The position numbers were made by a program, and so were the translations under genes. This document shows positions 17,401 through 26,602 of a DNA stretch of 64,000 bases, piece by piece (position 1 is the stretch's first letter; the number at the start of each line of letters is the position of its first letter). The DNA comes from Dysgonomonas sp. 520 (GTDB lineage: Bacteria > Bacteroidota > Bacteroidia > Bacteroidales > Dysgonomonadaceae): contig NZ_QVMP01000001.1 of assembly GCF_010501095.1 (NCBI RefSeq), positions 186,001 to 250,000 of the forward strand. The letters are read 5' to 3'. The notes under the pieces are model-generated. The model did no database searches. It was not told the DNA's origin and saw nothing but the letters and a program-made list of their open reading frames with translations.

Positions 17401-18485
17401 ATCCATAATGTACCGTTTTCCTCCACCAGATTGCCGACAACACCGGCAGGCTGATTTTTATCTGCATCCAAATCGTAAAAATTGAAATAATACCTGTTGG
17501 GGTTGCAGTATTTCATTCCCTTGTTAAAAGTTCCAACCCACAATGCGCCTTGATTGTCTTTGTACAGGCTCATTATCCGGTTGTGCAACAACAGGTTGGT
17601 CTGAAGCATGGAAGATATATTCCGCCGATAGGTATGCGTTTGCGGGTCAATGCCAAGCAAGCCGTTATCTGTACCTAGAATGAGAATGGAATCGTTGTAT
17701 TCCAGAATATCGTGTATCTGGTCGTTATCGAATTTCACATCTTCCGGCATTTGTATTTTTATGGGAACAAGTGATTGATCTGAGGGTTCGTATGTGAATA
17801 TGTTATTACTATCGGCCCCCATCCACACTTTGCCCTTACTGTCGCGAAATATTTTGTAGATCATAGGACGTCCGGCAACCTTGCTTTCGTCCAGATATTG
17901 CAGTTTGTTGGTTTTCGTATTGAACAAGGCAACCCCTTTATTCATCACCTCCAACAGAAGATTTTCGGCATCGTAGAATGCCATGCTATTGATATAAGCA
18001 CCTTTCAGTGATTCTATTGCTTTCACCTCTTTTTCTTCAATCACATACAATCCTGTTTTTGAAGAAATCCACACCTTGTTTTTTTTATCTATCCAGATGT
18101 TGGTAACCACGCCCTTGGGCAGTTCTCCATTCGAGTATTTCAGGTCTAGTTCGACAAACTTTTCCGTATAAGGGTCAAATTGGATGATCCAGTTAAAAGT
18201 TCCTATCCAGATTAGCCCGCTACTATCTTTCGTCAGGCACGTAATATCATTACTATACACAACATCTTCTTTCTCAACGTTGTAGTTATACGTCCTGAAC
18301 TCGTACCCGTCAAAACGGATAAGTCCGTTTTTTGTTCCGCACCAAACATAGCCAAGAGAATCTTGACAAATAGCCTTTATCGAACTATTAGACAAACCGT
18401 CAGCCACCGTATAAGTTTTATAGGGCGTCACCGACCACAATTCGGCGAAGATGAATAAGATTATAGCAAACACCTTGTATCTCAT
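14457..18485 (-). CDS. hybrid two-component system sensor/regulator (HTCS) of the PUL
   Basis: The order of domains is that of Bacteroides HTCS regulators: a signal peptide, about 650 residues of two-bladed propeller repeats (GYVWCGTKNGLIRFDGYEF, LWVGTFNKGMKY, IWIGTYGSGLF), a Y_Y_Y domain (YAYKLEGFEDEWKYTE), one membrane helix (ILYVLAFLGLLYFIIQYF), HisKA (FSHELRTPLTLITGP), HATPase (NGEGI, GSGIGLNLAKYIV), a receiver domain (VIEDDDDLRYY; SDIQMPVMDG) and an AraC DNA-binding domain (FTVAEVAYKVGFSDPAYFSK). It senses an oligosaccharide in the periplasm and activates the PUL. I use ATG 18485 because the track start at 18515 is a TTG; a -7 box TATATTTG lies at 18541-18548. Confidence 0.95.
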   Translation of the reverse strand: MRYKVFAIILFIFAELWSVTPYKTYTVADGLSNSSIKAICQDSLGYVWCGTKNGLIRFDGYEFRTYNYNVEKEDVVYSNDITCLTKDSSGLIWIGTFNWIIQFDPYTEKFVELDLKYSNGELPKGVVTNIWIDKKNKVWISSKTGLYVIEEKEVKAIESLKGAYINSMAFYDAENLLLEVMNKGVALFNTKTNKLQYLDESKVAGRPMIYKIFRDSKGKVWMGADSNNIFTYEPSDQSLVPIKIQMPEDVKFDNDQIHDILEYNDSILILGTDNGLLGIDPQTHTYRRNISSMLQTNLLLHNRIMSLYKDNQGALWVGTFNKGMKYCNPNRYYFNFYDLDADKNQPAGVVGNLVEENGTLWIGHERGICLKDMKTGKLSHFDLESKLAGQNTKFELFFIYKDVPHLLYLYLLNRGIYTFDLNTRQIGRQINIPPASQVRSMAKDMNGNIWIAEEELSVYNPQTGEVNSNLSTNFNNITSFMMAQDVLMRHNGNMLVGTRTGGVWEYEYDEQHRNKYLNATRLNFEQLKDKNVNVLFEDSKNNIWIGTYGSGLFRCDLDKKECSLFDVNNGLAHNSICGILEDETNGDIWVATLNGVSKISEQNGRIINYTGKMGFPLAEVSRKAFIKGSDGLFYVGGSNGLTSFDPNSFRNGVSNPPAVRVSLVQSLNTKDDTKVLRYDNFEDLKKVEFPFNHSSIFIQFSALNYFFPRGTQYAYKLEGFEDEWKYTERNDVVYSNLPEGEYVFCIKSCDSDGVWHDEMSTIKITIHPPIWRTTWAKILYVLAFLGLLYFIIQYFNNKKTSKYRQEIDRIEKDNIEKYYQMKLDFFTKFSHELRTPLTLITGPVEDLLKDNSLPNKLLYPARLIYKNTNKLLLLVNQLMDFRKMEHGAMSLKVQQVDIDIFLSDQIENFNELARKKGISLAYMNQYWEKDIWFDAELMEKVIFNLLSNAIKHTNKDGEIVITSKKKDGNLIMSVRDNGEGIAKENLELIFNPFYQVHQGNRSGMFGSGIGLNLAKYIVTLHNGRIWVESTLGDGSEFFVELPLGKDHFEPSHTEIIATNRDDRNRVLEKNSISPIEIEKQDEEKSDIDNKPLVLVIEDDDDLRYYITSQLSDQYSIIEAADGKEALAVATDKLPDLIISDIQMPVMDGIEFCKLVKDDLRTAHIPVILLTARIMSEHIQEGYEALADDYILKPFDANLLKVRVRNLINNRIQLRKLFSSQLSSPEVPSAELTTNDSFLEKLFEIVRNRIEDPELSINDLSEELGVSRAQFFRKIKAISDVSPNKIIQNIRMKMAADFLKTKQFTVAEVAYKVGFSDPAYFSKTFKSVFNITPTDFIKEKNTI

Positions 18486-18540
18486 CCTAATTATACGGCT
18501 GTCGGGTTTTATCAAGTTATTAGTTCCGGTTGTTTATACA

Positions 18541-18548
18541 CAAATATA
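18541..18548 (-). promoter_or_regulatory. -7 box for the HTCS gene
   Basis: The minus strand reads TATATTTG, 56 bases before ATG 18485. The regulator therefore seems to have its own promoter apart from the enzyme operon. Confidence 0.5.
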
Positions 18549-18629
18549 CCATTTAAAGACTTGATTAGAAATAAGACTTACGTATAATCAGCTTTTTTTT
18601 AGTTAAACACCTCTGTTAATTAACAATAA

Positions 18630-18756
18630 GAGTGTCTCAAAAGCTATTTTTTGTCATCCTGAGTAGAACGAAGGATCTATATGATTTTGATTTTTAACAA
18701 GCAACGGATTCTTCACTTCGTTCAGAATGACAAGTTTGCTACTCATGAAACACTCT
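18630..18756. repeat. REP-like palindrome in a MITE-like frame, copy 3
   Basis: GAGTGTCTCAAAAG starts the element and a diverged inverse (GAAACACTCTC) ends it. Inside is TGTCATCCTGAGTAGAACGA..GGATTCTTCACTTCGTTCAG. It lies between the HTCS gene and the first beta-helix gene. Confidence 0.65.
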
Positions 18757-18775
18757 CATCTATGAAAAAATGAAT

Positions 18776-20494
18776 TTAGAAAACAACTTTTTGGCTATGC
18801 GCCTTATTGTTGTTTTTCAATGTTACTACGTACACTCCTTTAGCTGCTAAAGGGAAAGAAACTGTTGATTCGCTCACGTTAGCGGATGAAACCAAGGCTC
18901 CGTTGATTGTATAAATATCAACCTTAGTAGCTTCTTGCAATCCCTGTATATTCAGTGTTCCATTATTTACGAATATTGTATAAGAAAGAGCCGTCTCTTT
19001 TTCGATTCCCGTAGACACTTTCGTATATTCATAAGCACCTATATCAAAGCCTCCGCTATTGCGTATATTTCCCATAATATCCACGCCCGAAAACGAAGCA
19101 GCAAGAGACGCTACACCTACTCCCGTCATCGTATTGGTTGGGCTGCTAACTCCTGCATCAACCAAAGGAGAAGTTTCCAACAAAGTCCAGTTGGCTTTTC
19201 TTATCGACTCCAATTCAGCAGCAGAGGAAGCAATACCGATAAATCCGGTAGGACTTTTAAATTCAGGATTTACTGCTTCTACCGGCGGACTATCGTTCAA
19301 TGCTCCCGCAAGTTTTATGGGCGAAAATGTATTCATAATAGCAGCGTCGTTTTGTATCTTTCCATTATGAGCAAAACCGTCGATATAAGGATAAGCCGTT
19401 ATAGCCGTATTTTTAGCTTTCAGGCGAATATTGCTGTTGTAGCTACTGCTTACAGGAGGATTAGCAGATGCGTTTCCCCATATTACGGTATTGTATATCT
19501 CAAAATATTCACATTCGGGGAAAGAACTATATTGGCTATGATTATTAACCAAAGTGCTTCCGATAATTCTGTTCACATGAGTGTTTCCGTCTCCATTGCC
19601 ATTAAAGTAAAATGCAGCACCACTTGTAGTAGAAGTATTATTATAAATGATACAGTTTTCAATTATAACACCTCCTTTACCAAAAATACCTGCCCCACGC
19701 CCATTATTAGAACCCTGTCCGGCACGGCAATTGCGAATCATTGAATTTTTGATATATCCCGTTGGGGTTCCCGGCGTGCTATCAATGAAACCATAAATAT
19801 GAAGTGCTCCTCCATAACAAGCAATGGTATTGCTAGCTATTGAGGTACAGTTTTCGAACAAACAGCTTTCAACATGTCCGCCTGTTACATAAAGGCCACC
19901 TCCATTAACAGTTCCAGACCCTTCGGCTGTAAGGTCACGGATAATGCAATTACGGATCGTTGTTCCTGTTGCTACAATACCTCCTGATGCCTGATTACCT
20001 TTGTAGTAATTATCAGAAATAGTAATCCCGTCCAGAACGGAAGTACCCGTAAGGTGTATCATCTGAAAAGAAGATGGCTCTGAAGAATCATTTCCAGCAC
20101 CGCAAAAATTAGTTTCGTTCACAAACTCCCACGCTTCCGTCAAACCATTGCCATCGTTATCGGCTATTGCCCGTTCCGTCAGGCTAGTTTCCGTTCCTTC
20201 AAAACCTCCACACAAAGTAATATTTTCAATAGCCAGTTTCCCTGTATTTTTGTATACACCTTTTGCAACCCATACTTCATCGCCTTTTTGTAATGTATTC
20301 AAAACATTGACAACAAAATCGGTTGAACCCGAAGGCAGGGTTATCACTACATTTTCCGCATCTTCCGTTACAGAAGTCCATGCTACGGCATCATCCGCAA
20401 GTTTCACATATACACGACGGGCATACGATTGTGTCGGGTAAAGAATCGCACAAATCAGAATTGCTATGGTAAACAATTTCTTTTTCATAATCAT
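18776..20494 (-). CDS. secreted right-handed beta-helix protein with type IX-like C-terminal domain (paralogue A)
   Basis: The 572-residue protein starts with a signal peptide (KKKLFTIAILICAILYPTQS then YARRVYVKLADDA). Residues 60-370 consist of parallel beta-helix rungs (ATGTTIRNCIIRDLTAEGSG, GGLYVTGGHVESCLFENCTS, GGVIIENCIIYNN), as in pectate lyases and chondroitinase B. The last 75 residues (YTIFVNNGTLNIQGLQEATK to HSQKVVF) resemble a type A secretion-sorting domain of the type IX system. It is probably exported and attached to the cell surface, where it would bind or cleave a glycan; no catalytic residues can be assigned. It is a close paralogue of 23519-25282. Signature WEFVNETNF is shared by both. 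Confidence 0.85.
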   Translation of the reverse strand: MIMKKKLFTIAILICAILYPTQSYARRVYVKLADDAVAWTSVTEDAENVVITLPSGSTDFVVNVLNTLQKGDEVWVAKGVYKNTGKLAIENITLCGGFEGTETSLTERAIADNDGNGLTEAWEFVNETNFCGAGNDSSEPSSFQMIHLTGTSVLDGITISDNYYKGNQASGGIVATGTTIRNCIIRDLTAEGSGTVNGGGLYVTGGHVESCLFENCTSIASNTIACYGGALHIYGFIDSTPGTPTGYIKNSMIRNCRAGQGSNNGRGAGIFGKGGVIIENCIIYNNTSTTSGAAFYFNGNGDGNTHVNRIIGSTLVNNHSQYSSFPECEYFEIYNTVIWGNASANPPVSSSYNSNIRLKAKNTAITAYPYIDGFAHNGKIQNDAAIMNTFSPIKLAGALNDSPPVEAVNPEFKSPTGFIGIASSAAELESIRKANWTLLETSPLVDAGVSSPTNTMTGVGVASLAASFSGVDIMGNIRNSGGFDIGAYEYTKVSTGIEKETALSYTIFVNNGTLNIQGLQEATKVDIYTINGALVSSANVSESTVSFPLAAKGVYVVTLKNNNKAHSQKVVF

Positions 20495-20601
20495 TGATTT
20501 TTAAGTTATTAGTAAGGTTTATTTAGTTTTCTGTCGTTTCAAACAGGGCGTTAGAACCCTCAGACAAGCACATTTTCTCTTTTCCGTGCTTGCTAAAATG
20601 G

Positions 20602-20678
20602 ATTGAGTTTTAAGTTATAAGTTATAAGTTTTGAGTTTTAAGTTTTGAGTTTTAAGTTTTGAGTTTTGAGTTTTAAAT
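20602..20678. repeat. short tandem repeat (GTTTTAA/GTTTTGA units)
   Basis: GAGTTTTAAGTTATAAGTTA is followed by repeated AGTTTTGAGTTTTA units over about 75 bases between two PUL genes. It is degenerate but clearly periodic. Confidence 0.6.
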
Positions 20679-20708
20679 CTATTGCTGATAACTGTTAACT
20701 GACAACCG

Positions 20709-22904
20709 CTATCTGTTCACTGTTATAAGATGTTTTGCAATCCAGCTATTTCTGTCAGATTTGACATGAACTAAAAAAAAACTTTTAGTAAGATTGCCGA
20801 CATCCATTGATGCTTGATTGTTTGTTATTTCGATTCGTTTTTTTTTGACCAAACTGCCTGTTCCATCGTAGATGTTTATTTCGGCCAAACCATCTGCCGG
20901 AATATTGTTTACATATAACATTCCACCTGATGTATAGCAGCTTATTACTCCTTTATTGTCCGAGATATTTTCAGCAATGGAGGAAGAAGGCACAGGATCT
21001 TTCCAATTCAATATAGTTGGTTCTCCGTCCGTATTGTAAATGTAAACATCATCCGATTTGTCCGTTTGCTTTGTGTATGGCGAATTATACAAACTTCCAT
21101 CACCAAGAGTCTGAACCTTTCCGTTTATCTTGTACTGATCGCTATATGCCAATGTCGGAGCAAAGAATGTAAGGTCAAGTACATCTCCATCCATTGATGT
21201 ATAACGTAATTGAGGAGTGTCTGTATCGTAATTTACGGTATCGAATGACGAGTTGGCAAGCAACTTCGTTTTGAATTTGTTTATTTCTTCTTCCAGTGTT
21301 GCGCCTTTCAGGTCGTCGGTGATCTCTGTCGTTTGCAAAATCCACGAACCTTTGCGGGTGGTCTGGTCTGTAAACATCAGCACATCGCAATTGGCTACAT
21401 TGTAGGGAGAGCGCGTCATCATGGAGAACGGCTCTATCGTTCTGAAAGCGAACATCATGGAACCGGTATGACAGAAAACCCAATTGTCGGATTCAACTTT
21501 CAATTTGATCCCTACCCTGGAGAAAGGCACATAAAGCTGATAACGCTTTCCTTCGAGATAGGTAGTGGGTACGTTCGTAACCCCGATTGCCGCACCTTTG
21601 TATTGCAAAACCCGATGAAACGGATTCTCGCCATATCCCGCAGCATTAGCATTCACGGCGTCGGTTGGCCGTTCAGGATTGTCCTGACATACAGTGAAAA
21701 AGCATTGGCTGGTTTCGTCGCTTTGCCAAGCCAGATAGGTACGTTTTGTTTCTTTGTATGTGTATCGGCTGAGAGCTGCACTCAGGTTGTAAGGGATTTC
21801 CGTTTGTGTTGCCAATCCATAATTTTTGCTCTGATATGTATATTTGTAGTTCTTCCAGTTTTGAACAATATTGTTACTTGCATTGACTGTTTTATCGTCA
21901 ATATAACTTATATATTCGTAAGGGAAAGTTTTTCTCTTTTCAGCATCCAGAATTGCCTGCAAAGGCTTTATGTTCCTTTTATAAGCCGACCAGAAGCAGA
22001 AAACCGCATAATTGTCCGAATCAGACACATACTGATTGAGCATCTGTATTGTATTTGTCGGATTTCCGAAAAACAACCAAGCCAAAGCTGTTATGCGCGA
22101 GTTTGTGCCTAATTGCCCGGCCACAAGTTGCGCCCAGCCTTTCGAACGGGGAGGATTAGCGATATACAGACCTTGATTCCATGCTCCCACCATAGCAGCT
22201 ATTATCTGCTGGTAAACAACATACGCCTTTTGCTGTATCTCCTCATCTGTTGAAAATTCAGCCAACATACGGATATACATCGTATTGGTAGGGAGGTATA
22301 CAAAGGCATCCATTTCCTTGCAATTGTTATGATATATATTGTTCAACGTATTGATGATACGAGAACGGTTGTATGCTGTGATCTGGGTTGCGTTTTTACC
22401 CTTCAGGTCTGTAAAATCCGACCATTCTTGTGCAGCAAGAAGTCCTGCCGTATAGCGCATCATATCCAGATTCAATGTTGCCGTGCTACCATTGGTATTA
22501 AAATTTATTTGCTTCAGGAATGTTTTTACACGCAGCTTCAAAGTTGCAGGGATTTGGTCTTTGCAAAGAAAATAGCCATGAATTGTCATGTGTGCAAAAA
22601 ATTCTATATCCGACCCTGTAACAGAAGATGGGTTTGCGATGACAGCATCATACAAAGTTTCCAGTTGAGAAATGGCACGTTCCGAGTCCACACCTTTATA
22701 GATTCGTGCCCAATAGAACGGAGCTGTATATTTTATGTTTACATTTCCGGTATAAGGCTCAATATCGTTCACCATGCAGTTAATCATCGATTCGCACCGT
22801 TCCTCGAATGTATTTCCCGTAAGCGTATAATTCTGAGCTTGTATGCTCTGCCCTGCAAAAATGCAGGAAAACAAGATACAGAAAGAGAATATTTTTTTCA
22901 ACAT
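20709..22904 (-). CDS. secreted protein of unknown family, lyase-like layout, type IX-like C-terminal domain
   Basis: I do not recognise the family. The 731-residue protein has a signal peptide (KKIFSFCILFSCIFAGQSIQ, cut near AQN). Residues 25-330 are helical and rich in aromatic residues (YTAPFYWARIYKGVD, WAQLVAGQLGTNSRITALAW), which could form an alpha/alpha toroid. Residues 350-630 look like beta-sandwich sequence (FHRVLQYKGAAIGVTNVPTT, WVFCHTGSMMFAFRTIEPFS). The end (GGMLYVNNIPADGLAEINIY to AKHLITVNR) resembles a type A sorting domain. A toroid plus beta-sandwich is the usual layout of several polysaccharide lyase families, so a lyase role in this PUL is plausible but inferred only from layout and context. 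Confidence 0.7.
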   Translation of the reverse strand: MLKKIFSFCILFSCIFAGQSIQAQNYTLTGNTFEERCESMINCMVNDIEPYTGNVNIKYTAPFYWARIYKGVDSERAISQLETLYDAVIANPSSVTGSDIEFFAHMTIHGYFLCKDQIPATLKLRVKTFLKQINFNTNGSTATLNLDMMRYTAGLLAAQEWSDFTDLKGKNATQITAYNRSRIINTLNNIYHNNCKEMDAFVYLPTNTMYIRMLAEFSTDEEIQQKAYVVYQQIIAAMVGAWNQGLYIANPPRSKGWAQLVAGQLGTNSRITALAWLFFGNPTNTIQMLNQYVSDSDNYAVFCFWSAYKRNIKPLQAILDAEKRKTFPYEYISYIDDKTVNASNNIVQNWKNYKYTYQSKNYGLATQTEIPYNLSAALSRYTYKETKRTYLAWQSDETSQCFFTVCQDNPERPTDAVNANAAGYGENPFHRVLQYKGAAIGVTNVPTTYLEGKRYQLYVPFSRVGIKLKVESDNWVFCHTGSMMFAFRTIEPFSMMTRSPYNVANCDVLMFTDQTTRKGSWILQTTEITDDLKGATLEEEINKFKTKLLANSSFDTVNYDTDTPQLRYTSMDGDVLDLTFFAPTLAYSDQYKINGKVQTLGDGSLYNSPYTKQTDKSDDVYIYNTDGEPTILNWKDPVPSSSIAENISDNKGVISCYTSGGMLYVNNIPADGLAEINIYDGTGSLVKKKRIEITNNQASMDVGNLTKSFFLVHVKSDRNSWIAKHLITVNR

Positions 22905-23518
22905 GACAATTGTTTTATAATGTTTTATAATGTTTTAATCGACTAGCGAATAGTATATTTTATTGAACGTTCTTTTATTTTATACATTCTACTACCGCGT
23001 CTCTTGCAGAGACTTGCCTTCGTTCAATTGCATTAGTCATTTCTCGTGACTCGGCATAGCCTAAGTAAACTTGGCTCTGCTCTCGCTACTTGAAATGTTC
23101 ATTTTGGCTTGACCCAAAACGAACCAAAAAGTCAAGGCTTAGCTTCTCGGCGACCCGTTACAAGCTTGCAGGCTAAATTGAAAATAACTCGCATCTACGA
23201 TGCTCAAACAACTTTCAATTTTAGCGCCTTGCTTCGCTTAACGTGTTCCCGCCTGCGAAGCAGATGCCGTTTCGCCTGACGGGCGTAAGCAGGATGTGCC
23301 TCAGTAACGCAGCCGGGCACCTGACCGGTGAAGTTGACGTAAAACTAAATTCTGTTTGAGCCAAGGGCGAGTTTATTTAGTTTAGTCAACAAGCCGCTCC
23401 TGTCAGGTCGGCGAGGAACGAAGCACTGTTTTTTGCAACTTTTTGACACCAAAAAGTTGAAGAAGAAAAATGTATAAAATAAAAGAACGCTTAATGTATT
23501 CAATCCTATATACTTACT
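22905..23518. other. intergenic repeat region inside the PUL
   Basis: No gene is supported. It contains a tandem TGTTTTATAA unit (about 22909-22936), copy 2 of the TCGTGACTCGGC repeat (23027-23115), and a longer repeat-like block (TTGACCCAAAACGAACCAAA to about 23450). Part of that block (GCAGATGCCGTTTCGCCTGA near 23264) recurs near 4599. The gap interrupts an otherwise compact gene order. Confidence 0.65.
23027..23115. repeat. TCGTGACTCGGC family repeat, copy 2
   Basis: GTTCAATTGCATTAGTCATT, then CTCGTGACTCGGCATAGCCT and GGCTCTGCTCTCGCTACTTG parallel the copy at 11950-12045. Confidence 0.65.
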
Positions 23519-25282
23519 TTAAAATACAACCTTTTGGCTATATTTCTGATTGTTGCTTTTCACCGACACCACATATACCCCTTTATTGTATAGAGGAAGT
23601 GTTGCAGATGAAGCATTTACTGTTGCAGACGAAACCAATGTTCCATTCAAACCGTAAACTTCGATTGTAGAAACTTCCTCCAATCCGTCAACAGTCAGAA
23701 CGCCACCTATCACATACATTCTGAAAAGGGCGTCATTTGCCTCATTTGCAATGCCGGATGTTGCGCCAAACTCATAAGCACCAATATCGAATTTACCAAC
23801 ATTGCGAGCCAATCCAAGAGCATCTACGCCGGAGAATGAAGCGGCAAGCGAAGCCTCACTTATTCCGGAGTTGGCATTTGAAGGAGCATTCACTCCTGCA
23901 TCAATCATTGGAGATTCTGCCACTAAAGTCCAGTTAGCTTTTCTTATTTCGTCCAAATCTGATGCACCCAAGGCTACACCTTGAAACTCAGTCGCATTTT
24001 TGAATTTAGGAGCCTGATTACCTGTAAGGTCGTTCAATGCACCACCCAAAAGCACAGGACTGAACGAAGCATTCCTGATAATATCGGAATTTAATATTGT
24101 TCCATTATGAGCTATGCCATCGAGGAAAGGATAAGCATTAGACAAACTCGCATTTGCTTTCATACGGATATTAGCATTGTAGCTTGTCCCGTCAATTGCA
24201 GGATAGTCGGCAGAAGAGTTACCCCAGAAAACAGTATTGTATACTTCAATAAATTCAGATTCAGAAATTGTACAATATGGACTACAATTGTTAACCACAG
24301 TACAGCCGATTATTCTGTTCACATGTAGGTTTGCATCACCCACTCCATGAAAATAAAATGCAGCACCACTGCTGGCAGTATTTGTAAAGGCTACCGAGTT
24401 GTTGTAAATCACACAATTTTCAACAATTACGCCGCTTTTCCCGAAGATTGCTCCACCACGGCCTACATTATTATCCTGACCTGCTTTACAATTACGTATC
24501 ACTGAATTTTTGATATATCCCGTAGGTGTTCCCGAAACATTATCGGCGATACCATAAATAAGAAGCGCTCCGCCATAACAAGCTATGGCAGCAGATGCAA
24601 TGTTGGTACATGATTCAAACAAACAGCTTTCCACGTGTCCGCCCGTAACATATAGTCCACCACCGTTCACAGTTCCTTTGCCCTCTACTGTCAGGTCGCG
24701 AACGATGCAATTACGAATAGTTGCAGTAGCTGCCACCACACCACCTGAAGCCTGATTGCTTCCTGTATAGTAGTTATCGGAAACAGTAACACCATCCAAT
24801 ATTGAACCCTGACCTAAATGAATCATCTGAAATTTAGATGCTTTATCGGCACTGTTTCCCGCACCCTTGAAGTTTGTTTCGTTCACAAACTCCCATGCTT
24901 CAACCAATCCGTTTCCGTCTTTATCACTCAATGCCCGTTGCGACGGGTCTGTTTCCGTACCTGCAAAACCTCCATACAGAGTAATGCCTCCGTATACATA
25001 ACCATTGACATCATCATCCTGAAGGGCAAGTTTGCCTGTATTGGTATATTCACCTTTTGCCACCCAAACTTCATCGCCTTTTTGTAATGTGCTCAAAACA
25101 TTGCCAACAAAATCGGTTGAACCCGAAGGCAGAGTTATTACAACATTTTCAGAATTGGCCGTAACATGAGCCCATGCTGTTGCATCGGAAGCCAACTTAA
25201 CATATACACGCCGTGCGAATGACTGAGTAGAGAAAAGCATTACGCACATAAGAACAGATGTAGTAAATAATCTCATTTTCAT
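23519..25282 (-). CDS. secreted right-handed beta-helix protein with type IX-like C-terminal domain (paralogue B)
   Basis: This 587-residue protein follows the layout of paralogue A. A signal peptide (LFTTSVLMCVMLFSTQSFA) leads into ARRVYVKLASDATAW. A beta-helix of repeated rungs spans about residues 75-390 (ATIRNCIVRDLTVEGKGTVN, GGLYVTGGHVESCLFESCTN, SGVIVENCVIYNNSV), followed by a C-terminal sorting domain ending KYSQKVVF. Compared with A it has an extra stretch (LQDDDVNGYVYGGITLYGGF). Similarity along the whole length indicates a duplication, after which the 731-residue gene came to lie between the copies. A glycan-binding or lyase function is inferred from fold and context. Confidence 0.85.
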   Translation of the reverse strand: MKMRLFTTSVLMCVMLFSTQSFARRVYVKLASDATAWAHVTANSENVVITLPSGSTDFVGNVLSTLQKGDEVWVAKGEYTNTGKLALQDDDVNGYVYGGITLYGGFAGTETDPSQRALSDKDGNGLVEAWEFVNETNFKGAGNSADKASKFQMIHLGQGSILDGVTVSDNYYTGSNQASGGVVAATATIRNCIVRDLTVEGKGTVNGGGLYVTGGHVESCLFESCTNIASAAIACYGGALLIYGIADNVSGTPTGYIKNSVIRNCKAGQDNNVGRGGAIFGKSGVIVENCVIYNNSVAFTNTASSGAAFYFHGVGDANLHVNRIIGCTVVNNCSPYCTISESEFIEVYNTVFWGNSSADYPAIDGTSYNANIRMKANASLSNAYPFLDGIAHNGTILNSDIIRNASFSPVLLGGALNDLTGNQAPKFKNATEFQGVALGASDLDEIRKANWTLVAESPMIDAGVNAPSNANSGISEASLAASFSGVDALGLARNVGKFDIGAYEFGATSGIANEANDALFRMYVIGGVLTVDGLEEVSTIEVYGLNGTLVSSATVNASSATLPLYNKGVYVVSVKSNNQKYSQKVVF

Positions 25283-25327
25283 AACATTTGTTTTTATTAA
25301 TTAGAACTAGATTTATAAGTAATCGAT

Positions 25328-26602
25328 TTATTTTAGTACAGGAACGATTTTATTGCTCAATTCCTGTGCATATTTCCGTATCATATCCAGATAAAAATCC
25401 TTATCAGCAAACCTGTTGTCCGTCAATTCCCAGGCTGCGTAACAATTGAACCGGTATTCTCCTTTTGCATCGGGTTTCAGGTTGGCACACCAAGTTGTGG
25501 TGATTCCGTTCCCTGTTTTTGGAGCTTCAAAGGTGTTTACCCAATTGTCCTGATCAATCAACAGGCTCATGCCCATATACCAACCTTTGTCATAGGTTTG
25601 TTTGTCGTGAGTTGTCATCATCTGGTATTCACCCGTTTTTTCCTGAGTATAGGGCATATCATTAAAATTGTTTACAATGCCCGTCACCAGATTTGCACCT
25701 TCAGGTAAGGCTGATGTTGTGATCACATTTTCGTATCCGTATTTGCCTGCCCATATTGTCATTGTTTCATGAACATCTACTTTCCTCCCGTAAATATCCC
25801 AACCATAAAAGTCCAGTTTGAAAATACTTCGTACGGGACCATTAACGACAACCGTATAGCGAGTTGAATCTACATTGTCCGTAACTTCCTCTATCGGAAC
25901 ACCTAAGCGGATCAAACTATCGGGCGTTTGCAAGGCTATTCCGCCAAGGCCAACAGAACGTGCCCCGCTCATAATATCCCTTCCCCACCATTTCATTTCG
26001 TGATAAGTATCTCCCGGAGTACCGTCCTTCCTGATTCCGACCGAATCCATGACCATCAACGGGGTTCTTTTACCGAATACATCCCGAACGTTACGCCCGT
26101 CGATATAGTGACGGAATCCCATCTTGTCATTCTCCCATGCCGGGCCATCCGTTTGGTATGGATAACCTTCGCCACGGGCGAGATTGTATTTTCCATGTAC
26201 ATCTGTCGGAAGAATTTCGACCCTACCCGGCGATGTCATTTTTCCATAACGAACATTGGTGCGCTGCATAAATTGAGGATAGTCATTTGCATCAACCCAT
26301 TCTATGTTCAAACTGGCTGTTTCGCCTGATTTTAAAGAATATACAAAAGCCAACTCGTCCCAATTTCCATCTCCGTCCAGATCGTCAACCTGACATGCAA
26401 CCCACTGACCTTTATCATCTTTCAGGGCAGGAAGCATCGCTTGCTCAACATCCTTAAATTGTGACCGCTTAATTACGAAAGCCTCATCTATGCGTTCGCT
26501 TTTGCTGTTGTTAGAGATTACAATCTCCCTTTGAGCAAATGCCGGCATAATGCCACTGCATAAGCAGATGAAAGCTGACAGTATGACTGATATTTTTTTC
26601 AT
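25328..26602 (-). CDS. DUF4861 family secreted protein
   Basis: The 424-residue protein has a signal peptide (KKISVILSAFICLCSGIMPA cut after FAQ) and matches the DUF4861 pattern: DDLDGDGNWDELAFVYSLKS, AWENDKMGFRHYIDGRNVRD, FGKRTPLMVMDSVG and YHEMKWWGRDIMSGARSVGL. It ends with a helix containing MIRKYAQEL. DUF4861 genes are often found next to GH105 and pectin-type PUL enzymes. The activity is unknown to me; a role on uronic-acid glycans is inferred from that partnership. Its ATG overlaps the GH105 stop by 4 bases, so the pair is translationally coupled. Confidence 0.85.
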   Translation of the reverse strand: MKKISVILSAFICLCSGIMPAFAQREIVISNNSKSERIDEAFVIKRSQFKDVEQAMLPALKDDKGQWVACQVDDLDGDGNWDELAFVYSLKSGETASLNIEWVDANDYPQFMQRTNVRYGKMTSPGRVEILPTDVHGKYNLARGEGYPYQTDGPAWENDKMGFRHYIDGRNVRDVFGKRTPLMVMDSVGIRKDGTPGDTYHEMKWWGRDIMSGARSVGLGGIALQTPDSLIRLGVPIEEVTDNVDSTRYTVVVNGPVRSIFKLDFYGWDIYGRKVDVHETMTIWAGKYGYENVITTSALPEGANLVTGIVNNFNDMPYTQEKTGEYQMMTTHDKQTYDKGWYMGMSLLIDQDNWVNTFEAPKTGNGITTTWCANLKPDAKGEYRFNCYAAWELTDNRFADKDFYLDMIRKYAQELSNKIVPVLK

